Source: Anaeromicropila populeti (lineage in GTDB: Bacteria > Bacillota > Clostridia > Lachnospirales > Lachnospiraceae). From it: a stretch of DNA of 64,000 bases. The notes beneath the pieces are model-generated. The model did not search any database, was not told where the DNA came from, and worked only from the letters and a program-made list of their open reading frames with translations. The translations under genes were made by a program, and so were the position numbers. Below are positions 16,761 to 25,272 of this stretch, one piece after another (the stretch's first letter is position 1; every line of letters begins with the position of its first letter). Location of the stretch: positions 260,570-324,569 of the forward strand of contig NZ_FOYZ01000004.1 in NCBI RefSeq assembly GCF_900112775.1. Reading direction: 5' to 3'.

Positions 16761-17144
16761 ATGTATATGAATAATAAAGCTTATGGTTGTCATACGGATT
16801 GTATGTCTAAACAGCCATCCTGCGATTGTAGATGCGGATGTACACCAAAGTCCGCACCTGTTCAAAAAATTAAGGCTATGCCTGAAATAGATTGTGTCTG
16901 TAAAGAAACTCCTTGTGGAATTGATTGCCTTTGTAAGGTGAGCCAAGACGGCTGTGGATGTAATTCAACACCTGATTTTGGCAATGAGGTAAATGGATTA
17001 CCATTGGGTATTGGATATGTACCATGGCAAAAGTGGGATAATGACGTATTGGATGCATGCAGGGGACTTCAGCATGGCACTATTTTTCCAGAGCTGGTTT
17101 TACCATTTTATTGCACACCATGTAATAGAGGGAGGAGATGCTAA
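16761..17144 (+). CDS. cotJA: Spore coat protein CotJA, with a long cysteine-rich N-terminus
   Basis: The C-terminal ~60 residues carry the CotJA signature: LPLGIGYVPWQKWDNDV, then ACRGLQHGTIFPELVLPF. The first ~70 residues are an extension with many Cys in short C-x-C and C-x-x-C patterns (CDCRCGC, DCVC, DCLC, GCGC). In total 17 of 127 residues are Cys. B. subtilis CotJA is only about 80 residues. The extension may form disulfides or bind metal in the coat. The start follows AAGGAGC. The stop abuts the start of cotJB (TAAATG). Confidence 0.88.
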   Translation: MYMNNKAYGCHTDCMSKQPSCDCRCGCTPKSAPVQKIKAMPEIDCVCKETPCGIDCLCKVSQDGCGCNSTPDFGNEVNGLPLGIGYVPWQKWDNDVLDACRGLQHGTIFPELVLPFYCTPCNRGRRC

Positions 17145-17408
17145 ATGACTATGAATCAGTTAGGACGTAAGCGGTTATTTAAGTTCATTTGTGAAGTGGA
17201 CTTTGCATTGGATGATATTTGTTTGTATCTGGATACACATCCATGTGACAGGCAGGCATTAGAGTATTATCATAAATATAAAGAGCTTAGAGAACAGGCT
17301 TTAGCAGAGTATTCGGAGTGTTTTGGACCATTAACCAGTAATCAGGTAGAAGATCATAATTATTGGACCTGGGTAAGAGATCCATGGCCATGGGAAGGAG
17401 AATGTTAG
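17145..17408 (+). CDS. cotJB: Spore coat protein CotJB
   Basis: This 87-residue protein has the family core ICEVDFALDDICLYLDTHP, DRQALEYYHKYKELREQA and FGPLTSNQV, and ends with the Trp-rich WTWVRDPWPWEGEC. Its length and place between cotJA and cotJC are canonical. It is needed for assembly of the CotJ proteins into the inner coat in Bacillus; the same role is inferred here. Confidence 0.92.
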   Translation: MTMNQLGRKRLFKFICEVDFALDDICLYLDTHPCDRQALEYYHKYKELREQALAEYSECFGPLTSNQVEDHNYWTWVRDPWPWEGEC

Positions 17409-17411
17409 TTT

Positions 17412-18029
17412 ATGTGGAGCTATGAAAAGAAATTGCAGTATCCCGTGAATATCACCAGACCTAATCCTCAGATTGCTCAGGTGATCATTAGTCAATTTGG
17501 AGGACCCGATGGTGAGCTTGGAGCAGCCATGCGTTATTTATCGCAAAGATATACTATTCCATATCGCGAGGTGGCTGGTTGTCTTACAGATATAGGAACA
17601 GAGGAACTTGCTCATATGGAAATTATTAGCACAATGGTTCACCAACTGACTAAAAGTTTATCCCCAGAAGAAATTAAGGCATCTGGATTTGATAAATATT
17701 ATGTTGATCATACATTAGGTGTTTGGCCGCAGGCTGCCGGGGGAATTCCATTTAACGCATGTGAATTCCAGGTAAAAGGCGATCCGATTACGGATTTATA
17801 TGAGGATATGGCAGCAGAGCAAAAAGCCCGTTCCACATACGATAACATTCTTCGTCTGATTTCTGATGCTGAAGTATGCGATCCCATTCGATTTTTAAGA
17901 GAAAGAGAAATCGTTCATTTTCAACGGTTTGGCGAATGCACAAGAATTGTGCAGGATAAACTGAATCAGAAAAACTTTTATATGTATAATCCAGCGTTTG
18001 ATAAACCTTGTAGTTGTAACAATCAGTAG
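17412..18029 (+). CDS. cotJC: Spore coat protein CotJC (manganese catalase family)
   Basis: This 205-residue ferritin-like protein of the manganese catalase family has metal-ligand type motifs: Glu-rich DIGTEELAHMEIISTMVHQL, AAEQKARSTYDNI and the final EREIVHFQRFGE. The start Met-Trp-Ser-Tyr-Glu-Lys-Lys-Leu-Gln-Tyr-Pro-Val is highly typical of CotJC. It follows cotJB by 3 bp and ends the operon. Likely a coat-localised peroxide-detoxifying enzyme made in the mother cell. Confidence 0.94.
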   Translation: MWSYEKKLQYPVNITRPNPQIAQVIISQFGGPDGELGAAMRYLSQRYTIPYREVAGCLTDIGTEELAHMEIISTMVHQLTKSLSPEEIKASGFDKYYVDHTLGVWPQAAGGIPFNACEFQVKGDPITDLYEDMAAEQKARSTYDNILRLISDAEVCDPIRFLREREIVHFQRFGECTRIVQDKLNQKNFYMYNPAFDKPCSCNNQ

Positions 18030-18052
18030 CTGAAAATAATTAAAAACATTTT

Positions 18053-18832
18053 TTAGCACTTCTTTACACGCTGGCGATATTCTGTGGGAGAAAATCCAGT
18101 TGATTTCTTAAAAGCATGAGAAAAATTGTGAGAATCAGAAAAGCCCAATGTGTTGGAAATTTGTGCAATAGAAATAGAAGAGTCTGCCAGTTCATTTTTT
18201 GCATACTCCATCCTTTTTTGAATTAAATATTGTTTTAGAGAAATACCTGTCACAGATTTAAAAACAGCTGACAGGTATTTTTCATGGTAACCTAGTTGCT
18301 TTGCAATTTCAGAAACTTGAATATTACAAAGAGGATTCCATTCAACATAACTTTTTATTTTTGCACAGATTTGTTCCTTTGAGGAATTAACTATATGTTC
18401 TTTTGCGGAAAGCTGATGATTCAGTTCCAGTAACATTGAGGTGAATAAATAATTAGAAAGTTGACCAGTACCGTATAACCTGGTGCAGTCCTGAAGTTGG
18501 GAAATAAGAAAGTTTAAAGGTTCCATGTGGGGAATTACTTCCTGTTCTGAAAAAGACATATGTCCAGATCCGCAAAGAAAATGAAACCAATAAAAGCTGC
18601 ATTTAGAAGGATGAAAACCATATTGACGTATAGTTGGCTGCATAATGAGATACTCACCACACGGAACAGTATATTTTTGGTTTTCATCTGCAATATACAA
18701 AGTGCCATTAGTAACAAACATCATTTCATATTCTTGAAGAGCTCTTGTCATATGCACCCATGAGTCAGAAGGTGCAACAAACTTTCCACACCATAAAAAA
18801 TTAACAGGAGTATCTAAATTCAGTTTAAGCAT
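18053..18832 (-). CDS. AraC-family transcriptional regulator
   Basis: The protein is 259 residues: an N-terminal cupin-like sugar-sensing domain (~1-150, with a YLIMQPTIRQYGFHP-type strand) and a C-terminal double helix-turn-helix. The latter contains ISEIAKQLGYHEKYLSAVFKSV-like and AQISNTLGFSDSHNFSHAFK motifs and ends FSPTEYRQRVKK. It is divergent from a GH127 arabinofuranosidase gene with a ~110-bp shared region, so it probably activates that gene in response to arabinose or an arabino-oligosaccharide. Ligand identity is inference from the neighbour. Confidence 0.9.
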   Translation of the reverse strand: MLKLNLDTPVNFLWCGKFVAPSDSWVHMTRALQEYEMMFVTNGTLYIADENQKYTVPCGEYLIMQPTIRQYGFHPSKCSFYWFHFLCGSGHMSFSEQEVIPHMEPLNFLISQLQDCTRLYGTGQLSNYLFTSMLLELNHQLSAKEHIVNSSKEQICAKIKSYVEWNPLCNIQVSEIAKQLGYHEKYLSAVFKSVTGISLKQYLIQKRMEYAKNELADSSISIAQISNTLGFSDSHNFSHAFKKSTGFSPTEYRQRVKKC

Positions 18833-18882
18833 CTTACTTTTTCACACCTATTCCTACAGTTTAATATTCAAATAATTTAAAT

Positions 18883-18895
18883 ATTGTAATACAAT
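18883..18895. promoter_or_regulatory. Palindrome in the AraC/GH127 divergent region
   Basis: ATTGTA-A-TACAAT is a perfect 6-1-6 palindrome midway between the two divergent genes and a candidate binding site for the AraC-type regulator or another factor. Confidence 0.4.
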
Positions 18896-18944
18896 TTAAT
18901 CAACAATACAAGCTAAATATTTTATTTGACAAGGAGAAAGCAGG

Positions 18945-20843
18945 ATGAAAAATAAATTTCAAATTAAAGAACATTTTTGGACATATTATCAAAATTTAAT
19001 TCAAGAAGTTGTTATTCCATTTCAGGAAAAAGTATTAAATGATAAAGTTCCGGATATTGAAAAAAGTCATGCTATGGAAAACTTTAGAATTGCAGCGGGA
19101 GAGGCAGAAGGAGAGTTTTATGGAATGGTATTTCAGGACAGTGATGTGGCTAAATGGATTGAGGCAGCATCCTACGCCCTAATGCTTAAACCAAATACTG
19201 AAGTGGAGAAGAAACTGGATAATGTTATTACACTGATAGGAAAGGTTCAGCAGCCAGATGGGTATCTAAATACTTATTTTACAGTAAAGGAACCAAATCA
19301 TAAATGGCAGAATTTGCAGGAGGCTCATGAACTATATTGTTCAGGGCATATGATTGAGGCAGCAGTAGCTCATTATGAGGCGACGGGAAAAATAACACTT
19401 TTAAGCATTATGAAAAAAAATGCAGATCATATTTATCATACGTTTGGGAAGGACAAACGCAGGGGCTTTCCAGGACATCCAGAAATTGAACTGGCACTTG
19501 TGCGATTGTATCGGGTAACAGGAGATAAACGTTATTTAGAACTTTCGCAGTACTTTATTAACGAAAGGGGAACGTCTCCAAATTTCTTTAAGGAAGAGAA
19601 AGGCAAAAGGGATTGGTCAGTATGGAATTCCGATCCCGAACAAGTGTTGTACACATTAAATCAAGCACCAGTAAGGGAACAACAAGATGCTGTTGGTCAT
19701 GCTGTAAGGGCAGTATATTTATACGCTGGAATGGCCGAGGTAGGAAAAGAGACAGGAGACGAAAGTCTGATAAAGGCCTGCGAGACATTGTGGAACAGTA
19801 TTACACAAAAACAGATGTATATAACAGGTGGCATCGGCTCCACTCACATTGGTGAAGCCTTTACTAAAGATTATGATTTGCCTAATGACACCGCTTATTC
19901 CGAGACCTGTGCGTCAATAGGTTTAATCTTTTTCGCACAAAAAATGTTGGAAGCTACGTTGGAAAGCAAGTATGCAGATGTCATAGAAAAAGCCTTATAT
20001 AATTGCGTGTTGGCGGGAATGTCATTGGATGGGAAAAAATTTTTTTATACAAACCCATTAGAAGTAAATCCAGAATACGCCAAAAAAATAGTGGGATTTG
20101 AGCATATTTGTGCAGAACGGCCAGGTTGGTTTTCGTGTGCATGCTGTCCTCCTAATGTAGCTAGATTAATTGCTTCATTAAACCGTTATATCTTTACAGA
20201 AACAGAGGAAGCGGTTTATTTTCACTTATTTATTGGTGGTGAATTGGATTTGTCAGAGAGTAAAAAATTAAAAATACAAGTTACTACGGAGTATCCTTAT
20301 AATAATGTTATTTCATATCGTTTCCAGCCAGTGGAGGCTGCTGTAACTACTACAATTGCAATTCGAATTCCAGATTGGTCTGAAACCTATCAACTTATCG
20401 TGAATGGAGAAAAATTAAATGCAGAACAAAAAAATGGGTATGTTTTTATTACAAAGAAATTTGTTGAAAATGATGAAATTGTTCTACAACTAGATATGAT
20501 GCCTAAGAAAGTTTATGCTAATTTAAATGTAAGTGAAAATGCAGGCTGCACTGCTATAGTAAGAGGCCCTCTTGTGTATTGTTTTGAAGGAACTGATAAT
20601 GGTGGAACTCTTGCTAACCTGCGCATTTCAAAGGATGGAAAAATTGTTGAGAAAAAGAACAACAGTATTTTGATGGGGGGAGTTACCACATTAGAAATAG
20701 ATGGTGTAAGATTACATGCAGAAGATGCACTGTATTCTTTTCGGAGACCAATGCAGGAGACATGTAAACTTACAGCAATTCCATACTATGCGTGGGCAAA
20801 CAGAGGAGAAAACCAGATGCGTGTGTGGATGCAAGAAGAGTAA
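18945..20843 (+). CDS. GH127 beta-L-arabinofuranosidase
   Basis: This 632-residue enzyme of glycoside hydrolase family 127 (formerly DUF1680) releases beta-linked L-arabinofuranose, for instance from plant hydroxyproline-linked arabino-oligosaccharides. The catalytic set of Bifidobacterium HypBA1 can be mapped: acid/base Glu304 in THIGEAF, zinc ligands Glu320 and Cys322 in YSETCAS, and the nucleophile pair Cys400-Cys401 in CACCPPN. There is no signal peptide, so it is cytoplasmic and acts on imported oligosaccharides. The start follows ACAAGGAG. It is under likely control of the divergent AraC regulator; no transporter is adjacent. Confidence 0.93.
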   Translation: MKNKFQIKEHFWTYYQNLIQEVVIPFQEKVLNDKVPDIEKSHAMENFRIAAGEAEGEFYGMVFQDSDVAKWIEAASYALMLKPNTEVEKKLDNVITLIGKVQQPDGYLNTYFTVKEPNHKWQNLQEAHELYCSGHMIEAAVAHYEATGKITLLSIMKKNADHIYHTFGKDKRRGFPGHPEIELALVRLYRVTGDKRYLELSQYFINERGTSPNFFKEEKGKRDWSVWNSDPEQVLYTLNQAPVREQQDAVGHAVRAVYLYAGMAEVGKETGDESLIKACETLWNSITQKQMYITGGIGSTHIGEAFTKDYDLPNDTAYSETCASIGLIFFAQKMLEATLESKYADVIEKALYNCVLAGMSLDGKKFFYTNPLEVNPEYAKKIVGFEHICAERPGWFSCACCPPNVARLIASLNRYIFTETEEAVYFHLFIGGELDLSESKKLKIQVTTEYPYNNVISYRFQPVEAAVTTTIAIRIPDWSETYQLIVNGEKLNAEQKNGYVFITKKFVENDEIVLQLDMMPKKVYANLNVSENAGCTAIVRGPLVYCFEGTDNGGTLANLRISKDGKIVEKKNNSILMGGVTTLEIDGVRLHAEDALYSFRRPMQETCKLTAIPYYAWANRGENQMRVWMQEE

Positions 20844-22163
20844 TTAAGTGTTTTTTATAGAATGAAAAAAATAAGGAACTTCAACGGAAAGCATTGCTAT
20901 CCAACCAAGTAAGCAGGCATAAGCAATTCCTGGAATTCCAAAAGAAGGAGCGAATAGGTAGACAAAGGTAACTCGAAAAATCATTTGAACGGTGGTGCAG
21001 ACAAGAGTTATTTTCATGTTGCCTATTCCTCTGAAAAAACCTTGGAGTAGATTGGTAACAGCAGGAAGCAAATAAAAAAATGCCATAAGCTGAAGATATT
21101 TTTTTCCTAGATTAATCATTTCTGTTTCATGGGATTTAGCAAAGAGTTTCATGATAAGTTCTGCACATAAAAAAGTAAGAATACATATAAAAACCCAGTA
21201 GAAAATTTCAAGTACAAGTCCAATTTTAAAACCCTTCATAATGCGATCTTCTGTCTTTGCACCGCGGTTCTGGGCAACAAAGGTAGTAACACTATGTGAA
21301 ATACTCTGTTCTGGAGTGAAGGCAAAATCATCTACACGGTTGACTGCATTAAAGGCAGCAATCGCATCAACGCCAAGAGGATTAACTGCGCCTTGAACCA
21401 ACAGTTTTCCAATATATAAGCAGGTTTGCTGCATGGCAGTTGCCCAGCCGTAGTGCAGAGTTTTTTTTAATAAATCAACGTCAATTTTAAGCGCTTTCCT
21501 GGAAAGGTGCAGGACAGGAACCTTTTTATAGATATAGAATATACATAAAATTGCTGAAATGGCTTCAGCAATAATTGTAGCTAATGCAGCACCAACAATA
21601 TCTAATTGGAAAAAAGCAATAAATAGGAAATCCAGACAGCCATTTAAAACAGAAGCTAGTGAAAGAAAGTAAAGGGGAGTTTTAGCATCTCCAATACTTC
21701 TAAGCGCTGAAGCAAATACATTATATAAAAAAGTAAACAAAAGCCCAAGAAAAATTATTTTTAAGTAAAGTGCTGATTTCTCAAGTATTTCATCTGGAGT
21801 ATTCATCAATAGTAAAACAGGTCTGGACAAAAGAATACAAATTATGCTTATAATAGTAGTAGAAATAAGACCAAATATCAGCGTAGTTGAAATCTCTTTT
21901 GTAAGAGTGTCTGTGTCATCAGAACCAAAAAATTCACTCATCAGCACAGAAGCACCCATACAGATGCCAATGATAAAAAATATGATAATATTCATAATGG
22001 GGTTAGCTGTTCCAACTGCTGCAAGGGATTCTTTACTGGCAAATCGGCTTATTATGATGGAATCTACGGCATTATAAGTTAGTTGAAATAGATTCCCCAG
22101 AATGAGTGGAACAGAATAACGGATTAAATGTTTTGATATGTTTCCTGATGTCATATTTCTCAT
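20844..22163 (-). CDS. MATE-family efflux transporter
   Basis: This 439-residue protein with about 12 hydrophobic helices in two homologous halves has MATE signatures: LIRYSVPLILGNLFQLTYNAVDS, the N-terminal PIMNIIIFFIIGICMGASVL and the second-half GVDAIAAFNAVNRVDDFAF. This subfamily has a Glu/Gln-rich region followed by QNRGA. It would export cationic drugs or metabolites with Na+ or H+ antiport. Its stop codon directly abuts that of the convergent GH127 gene (TAATTA), leaving no room for a terminator. A consensus-like promoter with a palindrome lies upstream. Confidence 0.9.
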   Translation of the reverse strand: MRNMTSGNISKHLIRYSVPLILGNLFQLTYNAVDSIIISRFASKESLAAVGTANPIMNIIIFFIIGICMGASVLMSEFFGSDDTDTLTKEISTTLIFGLISTTIISIICILLSRPVLLLMNTPDEILEKSALYLKIIFLGLLFTFLYNVFASALRSIGDAKTPLYFLSLASVLNGCLDFLFIAFFQLDIVGAALATIIAEAISAILCIFYIYKKVPVLHLSRKALKIDVDLLKKTLHYGWATAMQQTCLYIGKLLVQGAVNPLGVDAIAAFNAVNRVDDFAFTPEQSISHSVTTFVAQNRGAKTEDRIMKGFKIGLVLEIFYWVFICILTFLCAELIMKLFAKSHETEMINLGKKYLQLMAFFYLLPAVTNLLQGFFRGIGNMKITLVCTTVQMIFRVTFVYLFAPSFGIPGIAYACLLGWIAMLSVEVPYFFHSIKNT

Positions 22164-22196
22164 GTGCAGACCTCATATTCTCGTTTTAATGTTAAA

Positions 22197-22226
22197 ATTG
22201 TATCACTAATAGGGATTGAATTCAAT
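22197..22226 (-). promoter_or_regulatory. Promoter of the MATE gene with an overlapping palindrome
   Basis: On the minus strand TTGAAT (22225-22220), 17 bp, TACAAT (22202-22197). The -35 box lies in the perfect palindrome ATTGAATTCAAT (22215-22226), a possible repressor site. Confidence 0.5.
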
Positions 22227-22324
22227 AGTGGCTAGGATGCAAACATAAAAGTATACCTTACAAAAAAATAGCATTTTAAGTATTAAAAACAAGATTATTG
22301 TCAAATTGAATCGATGAGAGTAGA

Positions 22325-22353
22325 TTGAAGAATGAAAATTACTATGTTAAAAT
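22325..22353 (+). promoter_or_regulatory. Promoter of the agrC-like kinase gene
   Basis: TTGAAG (22325-22330), 17 bp, TAAAAT (22348-22353), about 40 bp before the start codon. Confidence 0.5.
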
Positions 22354-22394
22354 GCAATAAGAATAAAAGATAGAAAATAAAGGGGATTGTATGA

Positions 22395-23714
22395 ATGGAT
22401 CAAAAGTATTATCTTTTGTTGGCATTGATGTTTAGTGTTGAACCAGTAATATGGATTCGTGTCATGTCATACTTGTACCGCCCGAAATATAAGAATCGTT
22501 TATATTATGTAGCAGCAATTGCTGGCATGGATATAATAGCTGTCTTAAAATATCTTATAGGATTTTGCAAAGGAGATACTATTTTAGAAATTTTAGGAAT
22601 GGTTATAATAATAGTATATTTATTGATAACTACGGTATTACTATTTGACGCAAAAATTATTCAGGCATTTGTTAGTATTGGTATTATTTGTGTTTTATAC
22701 GTATTATCAGATCTTTTTTCAATGGTCATAATGACAGGTATATTGCATGTTACAATTATTGATTTGAATAATAATGGAATGAACTATTTAATTGGAACAT
22801 TTATAGCTAAAGTCAGCACATTAATATGTTGTGAAATCATTATTGCAAATAGGAAAAATATACTTAGAAAAGAAGCAATGTGCAGTAAAGAATTAATACC
22901 TGTCATAATTGGAAATTTGGCATTAAGTGCACCTAGTTTATATGTATTTACTAATATAGAGTTGTTAAAAAACCAAGTATATTTGTTGTTTATAGTTGCG
23001 ATGACACAAATAGCATTGTTGCTGATTACAACATTATATATAGTGATTTTATTTGAAAAGCAATCAAAAAGAGAGATGGAGCATAGGTTCTACATACAGC
23101 AGATGGAAAAGGAATTGGAATTAAATAAAAGTATGATTGAAGTAACGGAAAAACTGCGCAGTTTGAAGCATGATGTTTGTTCTCACTTTGTGCTGATAAA
23201 AACGTTATTGAATGATGGCTGCTATGATGAGGTAAAACAATATGTAAATGATTTGTATAAAGATATCGAGATTGCTGAAGAAATTGCTGTGCTTACTAAT
23301 AAAAATGTTTCTATTATTTTAAATCAAAAGCAGAAACTGGCGAAACAAAAATCAATTAAATTTGATTTTGTAATTATGATAAGTGATTTTGTAATAAGTG
23401 ATATTGAAATCTGCTCTCTTTTATCTAATATTTTAAATAATGCGATTGAAGCTGCGGAACAAGTTGAGCTTGATAAGCGTTATATAAGTCTATTAATTCG
23501 GCCTGAGAAAAAAGGATACACAATTGAGTGCGAAAATTCTTTAATAAAAAAACCAATACAAAAGATGGATAAATTTATTACAACAAAGCAAGATAAAAGA
23601 ACACATGGGGTAGGGATTGCCATAATGAAAAATATAGTTAAATCTGTTAATGGTAGATTAAGAATAGATTATGATGACAACCATTATATCATCACTATAT
23701 TTATACCAACATAA
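22395..23714 (+). CDS. AgrC-like sensor histidine kinase (GHKL type)
   Basis: The 439-residue protein has an N-terminal half (~1-220) of six to seven hydrophobic helices, then a short coiled linker. The AgrC-type H motif reads LRSLKHDVCSHF (His259). The GHKL ATPase domain follows, with N box NILNNAIEAAE and G2 THGVGIAIMKNIV. There is no separate sensor domain, so the ligand is probably read by the membrane helices, as for autoinducing peptides. It lies 13 bp before a LytTR regulator, and an AgrD-like peptide gene follows that. Together these make it the receptor of a quorum-sensing circuit. Confidence 0.88.
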   Translation: MDQKYYLLLALMFSVEPVIWIRVMSYLYRPKYKNRLYYVAAIAGMDIIAVLKYLIGFCKGDTILEILGMVIIIVYLLITTVLLFDAKIIQAFVSIGIICVLYVLSDLFSMVIMTGILHVTIIDLNNNGMNYLIGTFIAKVSTLICCEIIIANRKNILRKEAMCSKELIPVIIGNLALSAPSLYVFTNIELLKNQVYLLFIVAMTQIALLLITTLYIVILFEKQSKREMEHRFYIQQMEKELELNKSMIEVTEKLRSLKHDVCSHFVLIKTLLNDGCYDEVKQYVNDLYKDIEIAEEIAVLTNKNVSIILNQKQKLAKQKSIKFDFVIMISDFVISDIEICSLLSNILNNAIEAAEQVELDKRYISLLIRPEKKGYTIECENSLIKKPIQKMDKFITTKQDKRTHGVGIAIMKNIVKSVNGRLRIDYDDNHYIITIFIPT

Positions 23715-23727
23715 TTAGGAGGAAAGT

Positions 23728-24450
23728 ATGGGCTATAATGTGTTAATATGTGATGATGACAGGCTTAGTTTGAAAATTAACCAGACATATGTAGAGGAAC
23801 TTAGTAAAAAGTTTAAAATTTCCACATGTTTATATTGTTTTAATGAGATTGATGATACCTATACAGAAACAATTAATAAAGTAAAAATGGATCTTATTCT
23901 ACTGGATATTGATTTAAAGGAAATAAACGGTTTGGTGTTGGCAAAGGATCTGTTAAAAAAGAATCCATGGAGTGTGCTGATTTTTATAACAGGATACACG
24001 GAATATGCATTAGATGCGTTTGATCTGTTAGCCTTTGGGTATCTGGCAAAACCAATAGATTCTAGTAAATTTGAAAAGCTTTTTGCAAAAGCAATTGTGC
24101 AGATGCAGAGTGTTAAGTACAAAAGGGTGGATTCCTTAATTAGTTTTACGATACGAAAAAAGCAATTTACCCTCAGACAAACAGATATTATATACATAGA
24201 AAAGGTTGGACAAAAAATAAAAATAGTAACAATGCAGGAAGAATATGAAATTTATGATACAGTTACGTCATTAGAGAATAAACTGGGTTATTTATTCTTA
24301 CGAATTAGCAGCAGCACAATTGTTAACATGCAAGAGATTGCCATTTTAAGCAGTAGACAAGCTACATTGAAAACGGGAGAGAATTTAATTGTAGGAAGGA
24401 CGTACTCCAAAAGGGCAAAATCTCTTTATTCAAAGTTCCCAAAAAGCTAA
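23728..24450 (+). CDS. AgrA-like response regulator (LytTR family)
   Basis: This 240-residue protein has a receiver domain with the acidic cluster Asp9-Asp10-Asp11, phospho-acceptor Asp60 in LLDIDLKEINGL and Lys in YLAKPID. A LytTR DNA-binding domain follows from about residue 135, with IIYIEKVGQKI, LGYLFLRISSSTIVN and VGRTYSKRAKSLY. LytTR regulators bind direct repeats upstream of agr and target genes. It is paired with the AgrC-like kinase upstream, and an AgrD-like peptide gene begins 67 bp downstream. Confidence 0.92.
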   Translation: MGYNVLICDDDRLSLKINQTYVEELSKKFKISTCLYCFNEIDDTYTETINKVKMDLILLDIDLKEINGLVLAKDLLKKNPWSVLIFITGYTEYALDAFDLLAFGYLAKPIDSSKFEKLFAKAIVQMQSVKYKRVDSLISFTIRKKQFTLRQTDIIYIEKVGQKIKIVTMQEEYEIYDTVTSLENKLGYLFLRISSSTIVNMQEIAILSSRQATLKTGENLIVGRTYSKRAKSLYSKFPKS

Positions 24451-24517
24451 ATATACATAAAAACAACAAAAATGTCAAATCAAACATTACAACAGGGATT
24501 TGAAGGGTGGTGCTAAC

Positions 24518-24655
24518 ATGGCTATGCAGAAAAAGGTGAGTAAAGTAATTAGTAAAATGGCAGAACAAGTGATTAATCAAAATGTGAATTCGTCTTGTTT
24601 TTTTTTCTTTTATCAGCCAAAGCTTCCGAATGGAATAATAAAGGCTAAGAAATAG
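24518..24655 (+). CDS. AgrD-like cyclic (thio)lactone autoinducer peptide precursor
   Basis: This 45-codon gene begins at ATG 24518 and ends TAG 24653-24655. It has the AgrD plan: an amphipathic basic N-terminal helix (MAMQKKVSKVISKMAEQV), a core NSSCFFFF, then a C-terminal tail YQPKLPNGIIKAKK with the conserved QPK-x-P motif of clostridial AgrD peptides. By alignment with known precursors, Cys27 would close a five-residue thiolactone with Phe31, cut before Tyr32. GGGTGG lies about 10 bases upstream as a modest ribosome site. It follows the AgrC/AgrA-like pair on the same strand, but no agrB processing-protease gene is present in the window. Confidence 0.82.
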   Translation: MAMQKKVSKVISKMAEQVINQNVNSSCFFFFYQPKLPNGIIKAKK

Positions 24656-25272
24656 AATACAGCTCTTGGGAAAATTGACATTTTAATTTTATAGAAAGGG
24701 ATAGAGAGGATAGGATACGCTATTCCTTTCTACAGATAGGTTTGTTCTTTGTTTTAATCTAAAAATGCATTTTAACATGGAAAAGACGCAGATTATAACA
24801 TATTGAATAGAATAATAACGATTCTTATGTAAATTCATTAAGATACAATGTAATGTAGTATATCTATCTTGATATAATAAAATGTATGAACTAAAATAAT
24901 AGTGTACTAGTGACAAGCTGTTCTCATAATGATATGGGTGATACCAACCCAATGTTGTGGTTGAATGGCTGATTAAATGATAAGAACAAACTTGAATGAT
25001 GAAAGAACGCATAACATACTAATAATAATTCTAACTAATAAAGGAAAAGGTAATTAATCCCTGGATTAGAGCTCAAGAACAACATGGATTGAACTTGAAA
25101 TAACTGATAAGAGCGATAGAATTGCTTGTCATTAGAAAGTTAATTTCCTAATTTTACTTTACTGAGCGAGACTAGAAAGTTGTATCTTACTTATTGTAGT
25201 GTAATACCCTAAAAGGGCCCCCTAAACCCTTTAATAAGTAATACGGCAAGGCTTGTTATCATGAACTTAAAG
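24656..25272 (+). other. Apparently non-coding stretch between the AgrD-like gene and fbp
   Basis: About 620 bp without a convincing gene on either strand. A minus-strand frame at 24689-25012 has no recognisable family and no ribosome site. The right part holds paired segments: ACTTATT (25189-25195) with AATAAGT (25233-25239), enclosing AAAGGG (25212-25217) with CCCTTT (25227-25232). That suggests a structured transcript ending at the terminator that follows. I do not recognise it as a known riboswitch or ncRNA. It could equally be decayed sequence, for example where agrB once stood. Confidence 0.4.

Noticed and set aside
24472..24516. 14-codon frame just before the AgrD-like gene
   Set aside because: No ribosome site upstream and too short to support; it may act as a leader but nothing shows this.
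24689..25012. 107-codon open frame on the minus strand downstream of the AgrD-like gene
   Set aside because: No ribosome site, no recognisable motifs and a His/Tyr/Ser-rich composition typical of chance frames in AT-rich DNA. It does not resemble AgrB.
25189..25239. Paired region as a known riboswitch (c-di-GMP, preQ1, THF, ZTP, fluoride) or T-box
   Set aside because: None of the conserved core sequences of these families was found by eye.
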